From Runella sp. SP2 (lineage in GTDB: Bacteria; Bacteroidota; Bacteroidia; Cytophagales; Spirosomataceae), in the NCBI RefSeq assembly GCF_003711225.1, contig NZ_CP031030.1:124001-188000 (forward strand): DNA of 64,000 bases, given 5' to 3'. The notes under the pieces were generated by a model. It had not been told where the DNA came from. It worked only from the letters and a program-made list of their open reading frames with translations, and did no database searches. Within the stretch, counting starts at the first letter, position 1, and each line of letters starts with the position of its first letter. Below are positions 43,034 through 52,379 of the stretch, piece by piece. Both the position numbers and the translations under genes were made by a program.

Positions 43034-45337
43034 ATGCGTTTTAGAAAGTATTGTTGGGTATCCCTTCTGTTTTTAATATGTCATTTCGCGTATTCACAAG
43101 CATTGCCAGCTGCGGACGAAGTGACCGATGCACAATTAGAAGAATTTATCAAAGTGGCCCAAAGCAAGGGCTTATCACAAGCTGAACTAGAAGCAGGGGC
43201 ATTGGCAAGAGGCTATAGTGAAGCGGATATTGCAAAAATTCGGGCTAGAATTAACACCCTAAAAGTAAAAACGGAAAGTTCTACTCCTACGAATGTGAAT
43301 AATACCGTTCGTCAGCAACAGGGGCAGGTTTCAGAAAAAACACCAACTCCCGTAGGCAATGACCAAGAAGTTGGGAAAAAGAAGGATGTATTTGGGGCGC
43401 AACTATTCTCTAATAAGTCGTTGTCGTTTGAGCCAAATTTGCGATTACCAACTCCTAAAGATTATATTTTAGGTCCAGATGATGAACTTCGAATAGACAT
43501 CACTGGATATGCATATCAGCATTACGATGCAAGGGTCTCGCCTGAAGGGACGATTAAAATAGAAAGCTTGAGTCCTTTGTCTGTGAATGGTTTGTCAATA
43601 GAACAAGCAAAGAGTAAAATTATTGAACGTTTAAAAATCCTCTACGCAGGACTTAGAAATGGAACGTTGAATGTAGATGTGACTTTGGGAAATGTGAGAA
43701 GTATAAAAGTAACTGTCATTGGTGAGGCCACTAATCCTGGAACATTCACGGTTTCTTCATTAGCGACGGCGTTCCACGCACTTTATTTATGCAGCGGCCC
43801 TAATGGGAATGGCTCAATGCGGGAAATACAAGTACTTAGGAGCAACAAGGTCATTCAAAAGATTGATTTATACGAGTTTTTGATGAAAGGTACACTATCA
43901 GAGAATATCAATTTGAGAGATCAGGACGTCATTTTGATACCGATAGCAGCTAAAAAGGCAGAGATTGAAGGGGAAGTAAAAAGAAGTGGGACGTTTGAGT
44001 TGAAGACCAATGAGAATTTTGGGGAGCTATTACGTTATGCTGGAGGTTATACCGAGCAATCGTACCAAGCGTCGGTGAATGTATATCGTAACACGCCCAA
44101 AGAAAGACAATTGATAACATTTGACCCAATCGCTCAAAGCCAATTTAGCCTTCAAAATGGAGATAAATTGGTGGTTGGGACGATTTTAAACCGCTTTGAA
44201 AATAAAGTAGAAGTCGTCGGTGCTGTTTTTCGTCCAGGGGAATTTGCTTTAAGTGATGAAATCAAGACGGTAAAACAACTGATTAAAAAAGCGGAAGGAT
44301 TGCGGGAAGACGCCTTCCGTAACAGGGCGGTATTGAAAAGAAAACGTGAAAATTTGGACCCTGAATTGATTCAAATTAATTTGGATCAATTGTTTAAAAA
44401 TGAAGGGGAGGATATTCTACTCAAACGAGAAGATGTGTTGGTCATCAAGTCGATTTCGGAAACTCGTCAAGTACAAACTGTAGGAATTCAAGGTGCCGTA
44501 AATAGTGGAGGTGTGTTTGATTTTGCAGAGAAAATGACCTTGCAAGATTTGATATTGCTGGCGGGAGGTTTTACGGATGGAGCTACTGGAAAAGGGATTG
44601 AGTTGTCGCGTCGTTTGTATAATGATGAAACCAAAAGTGAAACAGTGGAAGTAACTAAATATGATATTTCTAAGGAGTTAAGCGAAGTTTCTACCATTGT
44701 GCTAAAGCCCTATGATGAGGTAATCGTGCGGAGTTTACCTAATTATTTACCTCAACAATTGGTGAGTATAAAGGGACAAGTGCTTTATCCAAGCACCTAT
44801 GTAATTGCAAACCGTGAAGAACGAATTAGCAATCTAATTGAACGTGCTGGAGGCTTTCGCGAAGAAGCCTATCTACCAGGCATTCAATTCACAAGAAATG
44901 GTCGCTTAATTGCAATGGATATTACCCAAATTTTGAAGAACCCAAAGCACTCTAATAACCTTTTGCTGTTGCCAGGGGATGAGCTTATAGTTCCTAAAAT
45001 ACCAGAAACTGTCACAATCAATGGTCAGGTATTTAACCCAAATGTGGTGGCATTTAACCCTAAGTTTAGCTTTAAAAGTTACATTACCCAAGCAGGAGGA
45101 TTTACAGATAGTGCTCACACAGCGAAAGTATACGCGGTTTATTCTAATGGGTTGACTTCTCGCACTAAGAAATTTCTGGGAATGAAATTTTATCCAAAGG
45201 TGGAACGTGGAATGCAGGTGTATGTACCTACGCGTCCCAAGAAAAATCGTCTAAATTCAGCAGAACGGCTATCCTTATTTACAGGTTTAACGTCGGCAAC
45301 TGTCTTGATTATCACTTTAATTAGAACACTAAACTAG
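43034..45337 (+). CDS. SLBB-domain polysaccharide export protein (Wza-like)
   Basis: A 767-residue exported protein that should form the outer-membrane or periplasmic channel for exopolysaccharide. It has a signal peptide (MRFRKYCWV through FAYSQ), a helical segment, then a polysaccharide export domain (LPTPKDYILGPDDELRIDITG) and about five SLBB repeats (for example VTVIGEATNPGTFTVSS, VEVVGAVFRPGEFALSD, VSIKGQVLYPSTYVI, VTINGQVFNPNVVAF). A single hydrophobic helix (LFTGLTSATVLIITLI) is at the C terminus, unlike E. coli Wza, which is much shorter. The ATG at 43034 is preferred over a GTG at 43001 on promoter spacing. It is co-transcribed with the Wzz-like gene 10 bases downstream. Confidence 0.93.
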   Translation: MRFRKYCWVSLLFLICHFAYSQALPAADEVTDAQLEEFIKVAQSKGLSQAELEAGALARGYSEADIAKIRARINTLKVKTESSTPTNVNNTVRQQQGQVSEKTPTPVGNDQEVGKKKDVFGAQLFSNKSLSFEPNLRLPTPKDYILGPDDELRIDITGYAYQHYDARVSPEGTIKIESLSPLSVNGLSIEQAKSKIIERLKILYAGLRNGTLNVDVTLGNVRSIKVTVIGEATNPGTFTVSSLATAFHALYLCSGPNGNGSMREIQVLRSNKVIQKIDLYEFLMKGTLSENINLRDQDVILIPIAAKKAEIEGEVKRSGTFELKTNENFGELLRYAGGYTEQSYQASVNVYRNTPKERQLITFDPIAQSQFSLQNGDKLVVGTILNRFENKVEVVGAVFRPGEFALSDEIKTVKQLIKKAEGLREDAFRNRAVLKRKRENLDPELIQINLDQLFKNEGEDILLKREDVLVIKSISETRQVQTVGIQGAVNSGGVFDFAEKMTLQDLILLAGGFTDGATGKGIELSRRLYNDETKSETVEVTKYDISKELSEVSTIVLKPYDEVIVRSLPNYLPQQLVSIKGQVLYPSTYVIANREERISNLIERAGGFREEAYLPGIQFTRNGRLIAMDITQILKNPKHSNNLLLLPGDELIVPKIPETVTINGQVFNPNVVAFNPKFSFKSYITQAGGFTDSAHTAKVYAVYSNGLTSRTKKFLGMKFYPKVERGMQVYVPTRPKKNRLNSAERLSLFTGLTSATVLIITLIRTLN

Positions 45338-45347
45338 TACTTGATTG

Positions 45348-46394
45348 ATGAAAGAAGAGGGTTATTTAGATGAACATGAGCCAAAAGCCTTTATAAATTT
45401 GGGAAAGCTATGGGCTGTTATTTGGAAAGAAAAATGGATTATAATGTTATTGGGGCTTTTAGCTACCTTTTGTGGAGGGTACTATGCATTTTCGATTCAA
45501 GAGGAGTTTGAATCTCAAGGCAAAATTCTTCCTGAAATACCACCATCAGCTTCAGGTTCGCTAGGAAGTCTTGCAGGAGCTTTAGGCCTGAGTGGGATTG
45601 ATTTAAAAAATGCTACAGAAGCAATTCGCCCAGATTTATACCCAGAAGTGCTTAAAAGTACGACCTTTTATTTGGACTTGATGAAACAACCCGTGGTAAC
45701 TCGAACAAATCAAAAATTGACATTCGAGGAGTTCTATCACCGAGTAGTGGAAGAAAATGAGGAAATAGATACGACTTTATTAAAAAAGTTCAATGTAGAG
45801 GCCAAAGGATTTTATGTATTGAATCGCATAAACGAGAATCGTATCAAAGATTTGAGGAAGCGAATATTTAGTACGTATGATCGTAAAGCAGGGGTAATAA
45901 GTATCAGCGTCAAGTTACCTGATCCTGTAGTTGCGGCAACCGTAGCTAAATTTTCAATGGACTATTTGACAGAGTATGTAATTAATTACCGTACTCAAAA
46001 AAATAGGAGAGAGGTGGACTTCTTGGCAGAACGTTTGGAAATAGCAAGGGGTAAGTACTATTCAAATCAAGCAAAAAAAGCACAGTATAGTGACCAATTT
46101 CAGGCCAACACCATCAGGTTACAAGCTGCCGATGTTAGGCGAGAGCGAATTCAGGCAGAATACAATACGTCATCCAACTTTTATAATTCATTGTTGACAA
46201 AATACGAAGAGGCGAAAATTAAGCTTCATCAAGAAACTCCAGTTATTAAAGTACTGGAACCGCCTACAGCACCAACGCGTAAATCTGAGCCCCGTAGAAG
46301 CGTAATTGTAGCGATATCAGGCTTGATAGGTGGTTTTTTTGGGGTATTAATAGCATTAATCCGAAAGAAAAACTACAAGCAAGTATTCAATTGA
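45348..46394 (+). CDS. Wzz/GumC-like chain-length determinant without kinase domain
   Basis: A 348-residue inner-membrane polysaccharide co-polymerase. A membrane helix near residues 32-50 (IIMLLGLLATFCGGYYA) and another near 318-340 (SVIVAISGLIGGFFGVLIALI) flank a periplasmic coiled region (about 210-290) typical of Wzz proteins; the Pro-rich PPTAPTRKSEPRR precedes the second helix as usual. There is no C-terminal tyrosine-kinase domain and no separate kinase or phosphatase gene follows, so control of chain length by phosphorylation is not encoded here. The ATG at 45348 is chosen over a TTG one codon earlier. The gene ends just before a strong hairpin. Confidence 0.9.
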   Translation: MKEEGYLDEHEPKAFINLGKLWAVIWKEKWIIMLLGLLATFCGGYYAFSIQEEFESQGKILPEIPPSASGSLGSLAGALGLSGIDLKNATEAIRPDLYPEVLKSTTFYLDLMKQPVVTRTNQKLTFEEFYHRVVEENEEIDTTLLKKFNVEAKGFYVLNRINENRIKDLRKRIFSTYDRKAGVISISVKLPDPVVAATVAKFSMDYLTEYVINYRTQKNRREVDFLAERLEIARGKYYSNQAKKAQYSDQFQANTIRLQAADVRRERIQAEYNTSSNFYNSLLTKYEEAKIKLHQETPVIKVLEPPTAPTRKSEPRRSVIVAISGLIGGFFGVLIALIRKKNYKQVFN

Positions 46395-46412
46395 AAATAA
46401 AAGTAAGTTACC

Positions 46413-46450
46413 AAACGGGGTATTTTCATCAAAATGAAAGTACCCCGTTT
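46413..46450. terminator. Bidirectional terminator between export and SGNH genes
   Basis: A 17-bp stem (46413-46429 with 46434-46450, one T-G wobble) closes the 4-base loop CAAA. The outer part is AAACGGGGTA/TACCCCGTTT. It follows the plus-strand Wzz-like gene by 18 bases and overlaps the last codons of the convergent SGNH gene. Confidence 0.8.
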
Positions 46451-47442
46451 ACTTTTTCCAACCAAATCGCCCGCCCTGTACAACTCCAGTGGGTGTCACT
46501 TAGGCTGTAAACGGTGGTTGGTTGCTGAGAATACGGAGTCCAAACATCAATAAAGGGAGTTTGAAGAAGAGAATCACGTTGCACGCGCTCAGTGAGGTGG
46601 TTGTAAGGTCCCAAGGTGGGTGAGACAATGCTTGTCTTATTGGGAATAATAGAAAGATATACTTCATCAAAACCAAGCGATTTGTAATACTCTCGGGTCT
46701 TATTAACTTGTTGAATGAGCGTTTTTAGCTCAGTATCAGGTAAAAGCTTGAAAGAAGATGTAATACGGCTAGAGTCGGTGTCCCAAACAAAAAGTAATTG
46801 CGTTTTATCAGAAGAAAGGGCTACTTGGTCGTTGTGCCTCCCAAACCACTGTAGGTTTAAGTAGGCTTTCCATTCTTTCAAAGTCAGAAAAAAATCGCCA
46901 GAAAAAAGAAAGCTAGTCAAAGATTCTTCGCTTTCCTTTAAGGTTTCTTCAAAACTCTGATATACTCCCGCCACCCAATTTTCAAATGAAAATCCGCTTA
47001 CTTTTGGTTGTTTGGGGCCAAAGGTAAAATTACGTACTTCGGTCGCGAAGTGCTCTCGAAAATGCCGTTCTACCGTTTGTAGAACCAGAATATTTCGCCG
47101 TGAAGTATCAAGTTGAATTGTTTCGGTTTCGTTCCAGTGGATACGGGTGTAAGCTCCAACGTTGAAATCTTGCTGTCCAACGCGCTGGTGTTCCGTAAAA
47201 CTATCGCCAATGATGTATAAAGCAGTTGAATCAGTTGGGGAGTCGAAGCGTGGTGTGTTGCTACAAGGTAGCTGTTTTTCTTTGAATTGGGGTAAATTGG
47301 ACAAACGATACAAATCCCCATAACGGTAAGAATCTTTCGTTAAACCCCATTCAAAAGCCGTTTTACGAAACGTAGGGACGCATCCGACTACCCAAAGCAG
47401 TGCCCCAACAAATAGGAGTAGATATTTTAAAAAAATCTTCAT
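46429..47442 (-). CDS. AlgX/AlgJ-like SGNH protein (putative O-acetyltransferase)
   Basis: A 337-residue exported protein of the SGNH-hydrolase fold. The nucleophile motif is IIGDSFTE (Ser81), and the C-terminal DTHWSCTG (Asp316, His318) is the D-x-H-W pattern of alginate O-acetyltransferases AlgX and AlgJ. An N-terminal hydrophobic helix ending WVVGC may be an anchor or a lipobox. It could attach acetyl groups to the periplasmic polysaccharide, which fits the acyltransferase-3 gene 4 kb upstream. The ATG at 47442 is used because the longer frame begins with TTG and would overlap the upstream gene by 22 bases. No MBOAT acetyl carrier gene is in the window. Confidence 0.78.
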   Translation of the reverse strand: MKIFLKYLLLFVGALLWVVGCVPTFRKTAFEWGLTKDSYRYGDLYRLSNLPQFKEKQLPCSNTPRFDSPTDSTALYIIGDSFTEHQRVGQQDFNVGAYTRIHWNETETIQLDTSRRNILVLQTVERHFREHFATEVRNFTFGPKQPKVSGFSFENWVAGVYQSFEETLKESEESLTSFLFSGDFFLTLKEWKAYLNLQWFGRHNDQVALSSDKTQLLFVWDTDSSRITSSFKLLPDTELKTLIQQVNKTREYYKSLGFDEVYLSIIPNKTSIVSPTLGPYNHLTERVQRDSLLQTPFIDVWTPYSQQPTTVYSLSDTHWSCTGRAIWLEKVNGVLSF

Positions 47443-47453
47443 GAATTCGGTAA

Positions 47454-50180
47454 CTATCGTAGTTTGAGCGACCAAACTTGTATTTTCTTGTTCGCGAAGC
47501 CGTAAATTAATAGCTTGTTGTAACCTTCGACAAGGTTAATGCGAACCGGGTACTCACTTGGGAAAGGTTTGTCGCCAATCTGATACCCTTTGAGGTCATA
47601 AAGGGTGGTGTAATTCCCTGACTTTACACTCAAAAACTTTACTTCAGAACCGAGATAATGGTATTGAACTTGGTTTTTGGCGGCTATAAGCCCCTTTGCT
47701 GAAAAGAGTTCGTTCCCTTTTTTATCCAACACGGCAAATTGTGTTTCTGATTCACGGAAAAGTAGCCAGTCACGATTGTTAGGGGCTGCTTTGGCACGGA
47801 AAAACGAAGTTGGGTCGGTGCGGAAAAGCTGACGTCGATCGATGGTCTTTCCTGTAAGTGTATTTTCAATAAATTCGCCATATTTGGTTACACCGATGAG
47901 CTGTGTTGAATTGTTTTCAGGCAGAAAAACACCAAAAAATGGTCCTGATAAATTGGTTTTAAAGTCGATTTTGTAGGGCTCTGGAATGACGCCCGACTCG
48001 TTGATGAGGCCAATCTGCCCCGTGCTTTGAGTGAATAAAAAATGACGTTTGCTTTGGTATTCGACTTCCTGAATGGGAAGTAGCAAATCAGCAAAAGGGC
48101 GAGACGTGTTGAGCAAAATCGGAGGCTGTGTAGGGCTATTCCACAGATATAAAAACCCGTAGGTATCAATAACCAAAAAACGAAAACTACCCTCAATTCC
48201 ACTTTCAAGTTGTTGGAGGCTTCTAATTTTTCGTCCCAATGGTAGCCGAATCGAAGGAATGGTCATGTACCGCTGTTGGTCGTCTTCGTCAACTACATTG
48301 AGGCTTTTTTCGGTAGCAAAAACGTATTGAAGGCGGCCTACACTCAAAAAATCAACCGAATAAATATCGCTTACGATGGGGGCATCTAGTTTTGCAATTT
48401 TCCGTTTTTTCTCTTCGGCAAGTGGGTTCAGTAATTCGTTGCTTGCAGTTGCGATGATTACCTTTTCCATTCCATTGGGATAATTACGGACGGTAAAAAT
48501 CCCCCCCGAAGGAGCTTCTGGGATTTCAAGTTCTTGCTGTAGGAATACTTTATTCAAAATTTTAGCACTAGATGCCTTACTAAGACGCCCAAAAGTAAGG
48601 GAAGAATAAGCCCGTGATTTTTTGTAAGCACTTTGAAAAACAAGCTGGTCAAAGGGCAATTGTTCGGTAATGTCATAATTGAGGGCTTTAAAAAGATAAT
48701 TCATAAAGCCACTACCCATGTATTCTTTGCTTTTACGCGGATTGATGACAAAAGTAAAGTTGGAAGCCCGAAAGGTTTTGTCAAAAAAAGCATTATAAAC
48801 AGCCGAATTTGCCCAAGTACGTTGGTATTCGAGGTCAATGAGGTAGTCCTTGAGTACTTGTGAATCGTTGGCATAGACGACAAAGTTTTTGTGAAAAGCC
48901 ACATAACATTTTGGGAAACCTTTAAAAAGCCCTCCGAATAGTACCGCAGGAAGTTCATTCCAATCGATTCTATATACTTTTCCTCCTTGAAAAGGCTCGA
49001 TGGGCAACCCTTTATTTTTGTTTAAAAGAATAGCTAAACGCCGAATAAATGGCTCTAAAGAGGCACTAGGACTTATTTGTTGCAGAATTACTTGGCCTTT
49101 GGTGAGGACGTTGTTGGGCTCTAGTTGACAAAGAATAAGCTCTTTGTGAGAAAAACGATAAAATGAGTCAATGCGGCTGGCACTAATCAATGATTGGAGT
49201 GCGGACCGAGATTGGTTGATAGAATCTGCAGAAAGGCTTTGAAGTTGTCCCCGTAACTTTCGTGTAAACAGACCTGCATCATCAAACCCAAGGCGGTACA
49301 TGATGGCCGTATTGTTGGGGATAAAAAAGGTATTTTTAAACGGGCTCGCTTTTTGGTCGTTGAGAGCATCAAGGTAGCCTTCTACTTTTATTTTTTTTCC
49401 TTTTGAGGTGAGGGTCGTGTTTTTACTTGAAAAGATGGGGTCGAGGTGTAGGCTCTCAATACTAGGTAGAAAAGAAAGAAAATAGAGCAGACCAGCATCC
49501 GATTTAGTGGAGACGTCGCGCCGCAAAACATCAGAGAGGAGCGTGTTGTCAAGAAAAATACTTAATTCACTGGCATCGTCTTTAATCGTTTCAAAGCGGC
49601 TTGGTCGGGTGGTGCGTAATGGACTTGTTGCGTAGCGAATCCAATCTTCGAGCACGTCGCCAGAAATACAGGATACGATAAAGTTATTAAAACGCGTATA
49701 GGCAAAAATTGGGTCAGATGTTGGAGTTGTAACGTCGTAGATTTTTTGACCACTGTGTAAGTGGGACGTAACCCGCACTTTGGAAGATGTGGGGGTTTCC
49801 AGCCAATTGTAAGACTGGAAAGCATCCAGAGGGAGAAAAACCAAATAGACAAATCGACCGCTTGATGTTTTTTGAAGAACGTAGGTGATTCCGCGGTTTT
49901 TGAGCAATTTATCGGCTTTGGTGCTATCGTCGCTCAAAAGGCGAAAGTGGTCGATTTGATTGGCTGCAAGGTTAAGAAGAGGTACTTCGCGCATTTCGAT
50001 GCCACCTTTCTGGACTTTAAAGGTAGTGTCTTGAATTCGTTGGCTTTGCAGGACTAAAAATGCGTTTTCGGGTAAAAGTTTCCAGACGGTTGCCGAATAC
50101 ATTTGCCAACGCTGAAAACCCCACCAGCCTGCTAATAAAATCACCAATGAAATGGCAACTATGATGCCTCTTCTATTCAT
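47454..50180 (-). CDS. Large membrane-anchored periplasmic protein of unknown function
   Basis: I do not recognise this 908-residue protein. A short basic start and one hydrophobic helix (MNRRGIIVAISLVILLAGWW) place the rest in the periplasm. The first about 500 residues contain alternating polar and beta-like stretches somewhat like DUF3352-type proteins; the last about 350 have repeated short beta motifs (for instance RLQYVFATEKSLNVV, IGLINESGVI, LIGVTKYGEFI, FAVLDKKGNELFS, TTYDLKGYQI-like LYDLKGYQI), so a beta-propeller fold is plausible. The SGNH gene follows after 11 bases and is probably co-translated, which ties it to glycan modification by context only. Confidence 0.75.
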   Translation of the reverse strand: MNRRGIIVAISLVILLAGWWGFQRWQMYSATVWKLLPENAFLVLQSQRIQDTTFKVQKGGIEMREVPLLNLAANQIDHFRLLSDDSTKADKLLKNRGITYVLQKTSSGRFVYLVFLPLDAFQSYNWLETPTSSKVRVTSHLHSGQKIYDVTTPTSDPIFAYTRFNNFIVSCISGDVLEDWIRYATSPLRTTRPSRFETIKDDASELSIFLDNTLLSDVLRRDVSTKSDAGLLYFLSFLPSIESLHLDPIFSSKNTTLTSKGKKIKVEGYLDALNDQKASPFKNTFFIPNNTAIMYRLGFDDAGLFTRKLRGQLQSLSADSINQSRSALQSLISASRIDSFYRFSHKELILCQLEPNNVLTKGQVILQQISPSASLEPFIRRLAILLNKNKGLPIEPFQGGKVYRIDWNELPAVLFGGLFKGFPKCYVAFHKNFVVYANDSQVLKDYLIDLEYQRTWANSAVYNAFFDKTFRASNFTFVINPRKSKEYMGSGFMNYLFKALNYDITEQLPFDQLVFQSAYKKSRAYSSLTFGRLSKASSAKILNKVFLQQELEIPEAPSGGIFTVRNYPNGMEKVIIATASNELLNPLAEEKKRKIAKLDAPIVSDIYSVDFLSVGRLQYVFATEKSLNVVDEDDQQRYMTIPSIRLPLGRKIRSLQQLESGIEGSFRFLVIDTYGFLYLWNSPTQPPILLNTSRPFADLLLPIQEVEYQSKRHFLFTQSTGQIGLINESGVIPEPYKIDFKTNLSGPFFGVFLPENNSTQLIGVTKYGEFIENTLTGKTIDRRQLFRTDPTSFFRAKAAPNNRDWLLFRESETQFAVLDKKGNELFSAKGLIAAKNQVQYHYLGSEVKFLSVKSGNYTTLYDLKGYQIGDKPFPSEYPVRINLVEGYNKLLIYGFANKKIQVWSLKLR

Positions 50181-50318
50181 GGAAGTTTACGGTACTGTAC
50201 CATCTTTCATCCGAGTGCTATTATCGACGATTTCAGCACCCGAATGACACAGATTCGACACGGTTTGATATTTTAGGAATCCCCAATTCTTTCAAACGGG
50301 AAACAAAAAAACTTTAAA

Positions 50319-50331
50319 CAGCGTAACGCTG
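50319..50331 (-). terminator. Weak terminator candidate after the DPM1-like gene
   Basis: On the minus strand CAGCG-TTA-CGCTG is followed by TTTAAAGTTTTTTT. The 5-bp stem is short, but the T run and its place about 40 bases after the stop at 50370 suit a terminator. The rest of 50181-50369 shows no gene or clear promoter. Confidence 0.35.
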
Positions 50332-50369
50332 ATAAACAGCAAACTTCAAAACCCCAAATAGCAAACAAC

Positions 50370-51116
50370 TCAAGAAGCTTTGATAGCTCGTACTTTGCTG
50401 TTGAGGTCCAAACGGAAGTTCAACAACTCCTTAAAGCTTTGAATACAAACTTTGATTAGTTTCCAACGCAAGATAGAAACTGTTCCAGTCAAACGCTCTT
50501 TGTGAGTAATTGGTATATCAAATGTTTTTTCTCCCGCTTTTTTAGCCATTACTGCCAAGAAAATGTTAGGCGCAAATGGTTCTGGATTGGGGAGTTGGGC
50601 TAAAAGTTTTTTTAGATAACTTCCTTTGATAAGACGGAATGGAATATTGGCATCGTTGATGAAAGTTCCGTAAGCAAAGAAAATCGTGTATTTTAAAATA
50701 CGGGTAATGACCAAACGAGCAGGGGCGTCGAAGCGAACTTGGCGATAGCCCATGATAAAATTAGATTCGTTGCGTTTTGCCCACAGTTTAGTTACATCTT
50801 CTGTGACAAATTGGTCGTCGCTGTCGGTTTGGAATACCCATTCAGAATTAAGTTCAACTGCCTTACGGTAACCGTTTACTGCCGCATTGCCGTGCCCGCC
50901 GTTGGGTTGGTGTACAACGTAAAGGTTGTCAATGGCTGGAGCGATACGGTCAAGAATTTGCTTTGTACCATCTTTTGAGCCATCATTGATAACAATGAGT
51001 TTGGTCTCTTTGCCTGGGAAGGTATTTTTGAGGAAGGAAGTCCACATAGTTACTACCTGCTCAATACACTCTTCTTCATTATAAGCAGGCATCACAATTG
51101 AGAAATAAAGGCTCAT
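50370..51116 (-). CDS. DPM1-like family 2 glycosyltransferase
   Basis: A 248-residue GT2 enzyme resembling polyprenyl-phosphate-mannose/glucose synthases, with SLYFSIVMPAYNEEECIEQVV, KLIVINDGSKDGTKQIL and the metal site FQTDSDDQFV. It lacks the two C-terminal membrane helices of GtrB/ArnC-type proteins and may instead be a soluble synthase. It would load a sugar on undecaprenyl phosphate for use in the periplasm. The ATG at 51116 is chosen; the longer frame starts with GTG. A -7-like box lies about 70 bases upstream, so it may have its own transcript after the acyltransferase gene. Confidence 0.88.
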   Translation of the reverse strand: MSLYFSIVMPAYNEEECIEQVVTMWTSFLKNTFPGKETKLIVINDGSKDGTKQILDRIAPAIDNLYVVHQPNGGHGNAAVNGYRKAVELNSEWVFQTDSDDQFVTEDVTKLWAKRNESNFIMGYRQVRFDAPARLVITRILKYTIFFAYGTFINDANIPFRLIKGSYLKKLLAQLPNPEPFAPNIFLAVMAKKAGEKTFDIPITHKERLTGTVSILRWKLIKVCIQSFKELLNFRLDLNSKVRAIKAS

Positions 51117-51188
51117 TATTGCTTGGGGGATTTGTATGTTAAGACGCACAAGGGTGCGAACGGAACGATTCTATGGTTAAAAATTTCC

Positions 51189-51196
51189 CAAAACTA
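51189..51196 (-). promoter_or_regulatory. -7 promoter box before the DPM1-like gene
   Basis: Minus-strand TAGTTTTG fits TAnnTTTG exactly. A start near 51183 gives a 67-base leader. No TTTG partner at the normal distance was found. Confidence 0.4.
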
Positions 51197-51257
51197 CTCA
51201 AAAAAAGGCGATTGGCCTATCTTTCCTCGTTAAGGATTTATTTTATGGTAGGTTCTG

Positions 51258-52379
51258 TTAAGGAGCGTATTTGTCTTTGAGGTTGTTGATAGGTTTTTCA
51301 ATAAGAAACCACGAAACGGAGGCAACGATGGTAGTGAGTACAAAGAGTATGACAAACTGAACAAAGTGCATGTTTCCGAAGTCGGGGAAGGTACGGCTTA
51401 GTTTGTTAAATAACCGAACCGTAGGATGAAAGTCGGGTGAATGGTAATGATTATACACAAAATTATGATATACATAAAGTCCGTAGCTAATCTTCCCAAG
51501 GTAATTGCTGACAGGGTGCTCTAAAAACCATTTAAACCACCCTTTGTACCCAATAATGCCACCTCCAATTAGAAATGTAAAGAAAATGGAGGCAAAAAAT
51601 CGCTCCCAAATGGCAATGTATAGGTTTTGGTCTTGGGTTACACCTGCCAAGGTTTGTTGGCGTGATAACACAAAAATGCCCGCAAGTGCCAAAAAGCTGA
51701 TTCCTAAATACCAGCGATTGCTGAATGTTTTTTGAAAAAATGGGCGGTGATAGAGCTGGGCGTAGGCCATTAGTGCTCCCACTCCAAAGGCATCCAAAGC
51801 CGTTGGCATAGTTACGTAAGAAACGTACCAAGGCTCATTTGTTTGCCAAAAGTAAGCTCGTAAAAGAACACTAAAGACAATGAGAATACTAAAAAATGAA
51901 ACCACGTAGCGACGGGGAATGAAGAAAATAAGCAGCGGGAAAAAGATGTAAAACTGTTCTTCTACGGCCAATGACCAAAAATGGTCAGTAACGCCTAACC
52001 ACGTTTTTTTGAGAACAATGTAAATGTTAGAAGCATACAAAAATTGCCAGCCTTCTTTCCCACGAACGGAGGGGTCGTGGAGCAACCAAAGGACAATCAG
52101 CGACAGGTAATAGATGGGGAAAATCCGAATGGTTCGACGGATGTAAAATTTCTTTAAATATGCACCCAAACCGCCTTCTGTGCCGTACGTTTTATCTTTG
52201 CTACTGAGCAAAATCCGAGCGATGAGAAAACCGCTCAAAACAAAAAAGAGGTTTACGCCTAATTTCCCAAACGGGAGCGAGTGAGGTTCGGGCATCCAGT
52301 GGTCCCACAAAACGAGGGCAACTGCTATAAAACGCAATCCGTCGAGTTGGACGAGGTAGTTATCTTGATGTTTTACCAA
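51258..52379 (-). CDS. Acyltransferase-3 family membrane protein
   Basis: A 373-residue inner-membrane acyltransferase (OafA/NodX type, PF01757) with about ten hydrophobic helices, which O-acylates sugars of surface glycans. The family start QLDGLRFIAVALVLWDHW and the block GVNLFFVLSGFLIAR with RRTIRIFPIYYLSL are clear, and FWSLAVEEQFYIFFPLL carries the second conserved block. The start codon appears to be TTG (52377-52379): a stop codon lies three codons upstream in frame, and no other start is near. The 7-base overlap with the stop of the upstream gene would permit translational coupling. Confidence 0.9.
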   Translation of the reverse strand: MVKHQDNYLVQLDGLRFIAVALVLWDHWMPEPHSLPFGKLGVNLFFVLSGFLIARILLSSKDKTYGTEGGLGAYLKKFYIRRTIRIFPIYYLSLIVLWLLHDPSVRGKEGWQFLYASNIYIVLKKTWLGVTDHFWSLAVEEQFYIFFPLLIFFIPRRYVVSFFSILIVFSVLLRAYFWQTNEPWYVSYVTMPTALDAFGVGALMAYAQLYHRPFFQKTFSNRWYLGISFLALAGIFVLSRQQTLAGVTQDQNLYIAIWERFFASIFFTFLIGGGIIGYKGWFKWFLEHPVSNYLGKISYGLYVYHNFVYNHYHSPDFHPTVRLFNKLSRTFPDFGNMHFVQFVILFVLTTIVASVSWFLIEKPINNLKDKYAP

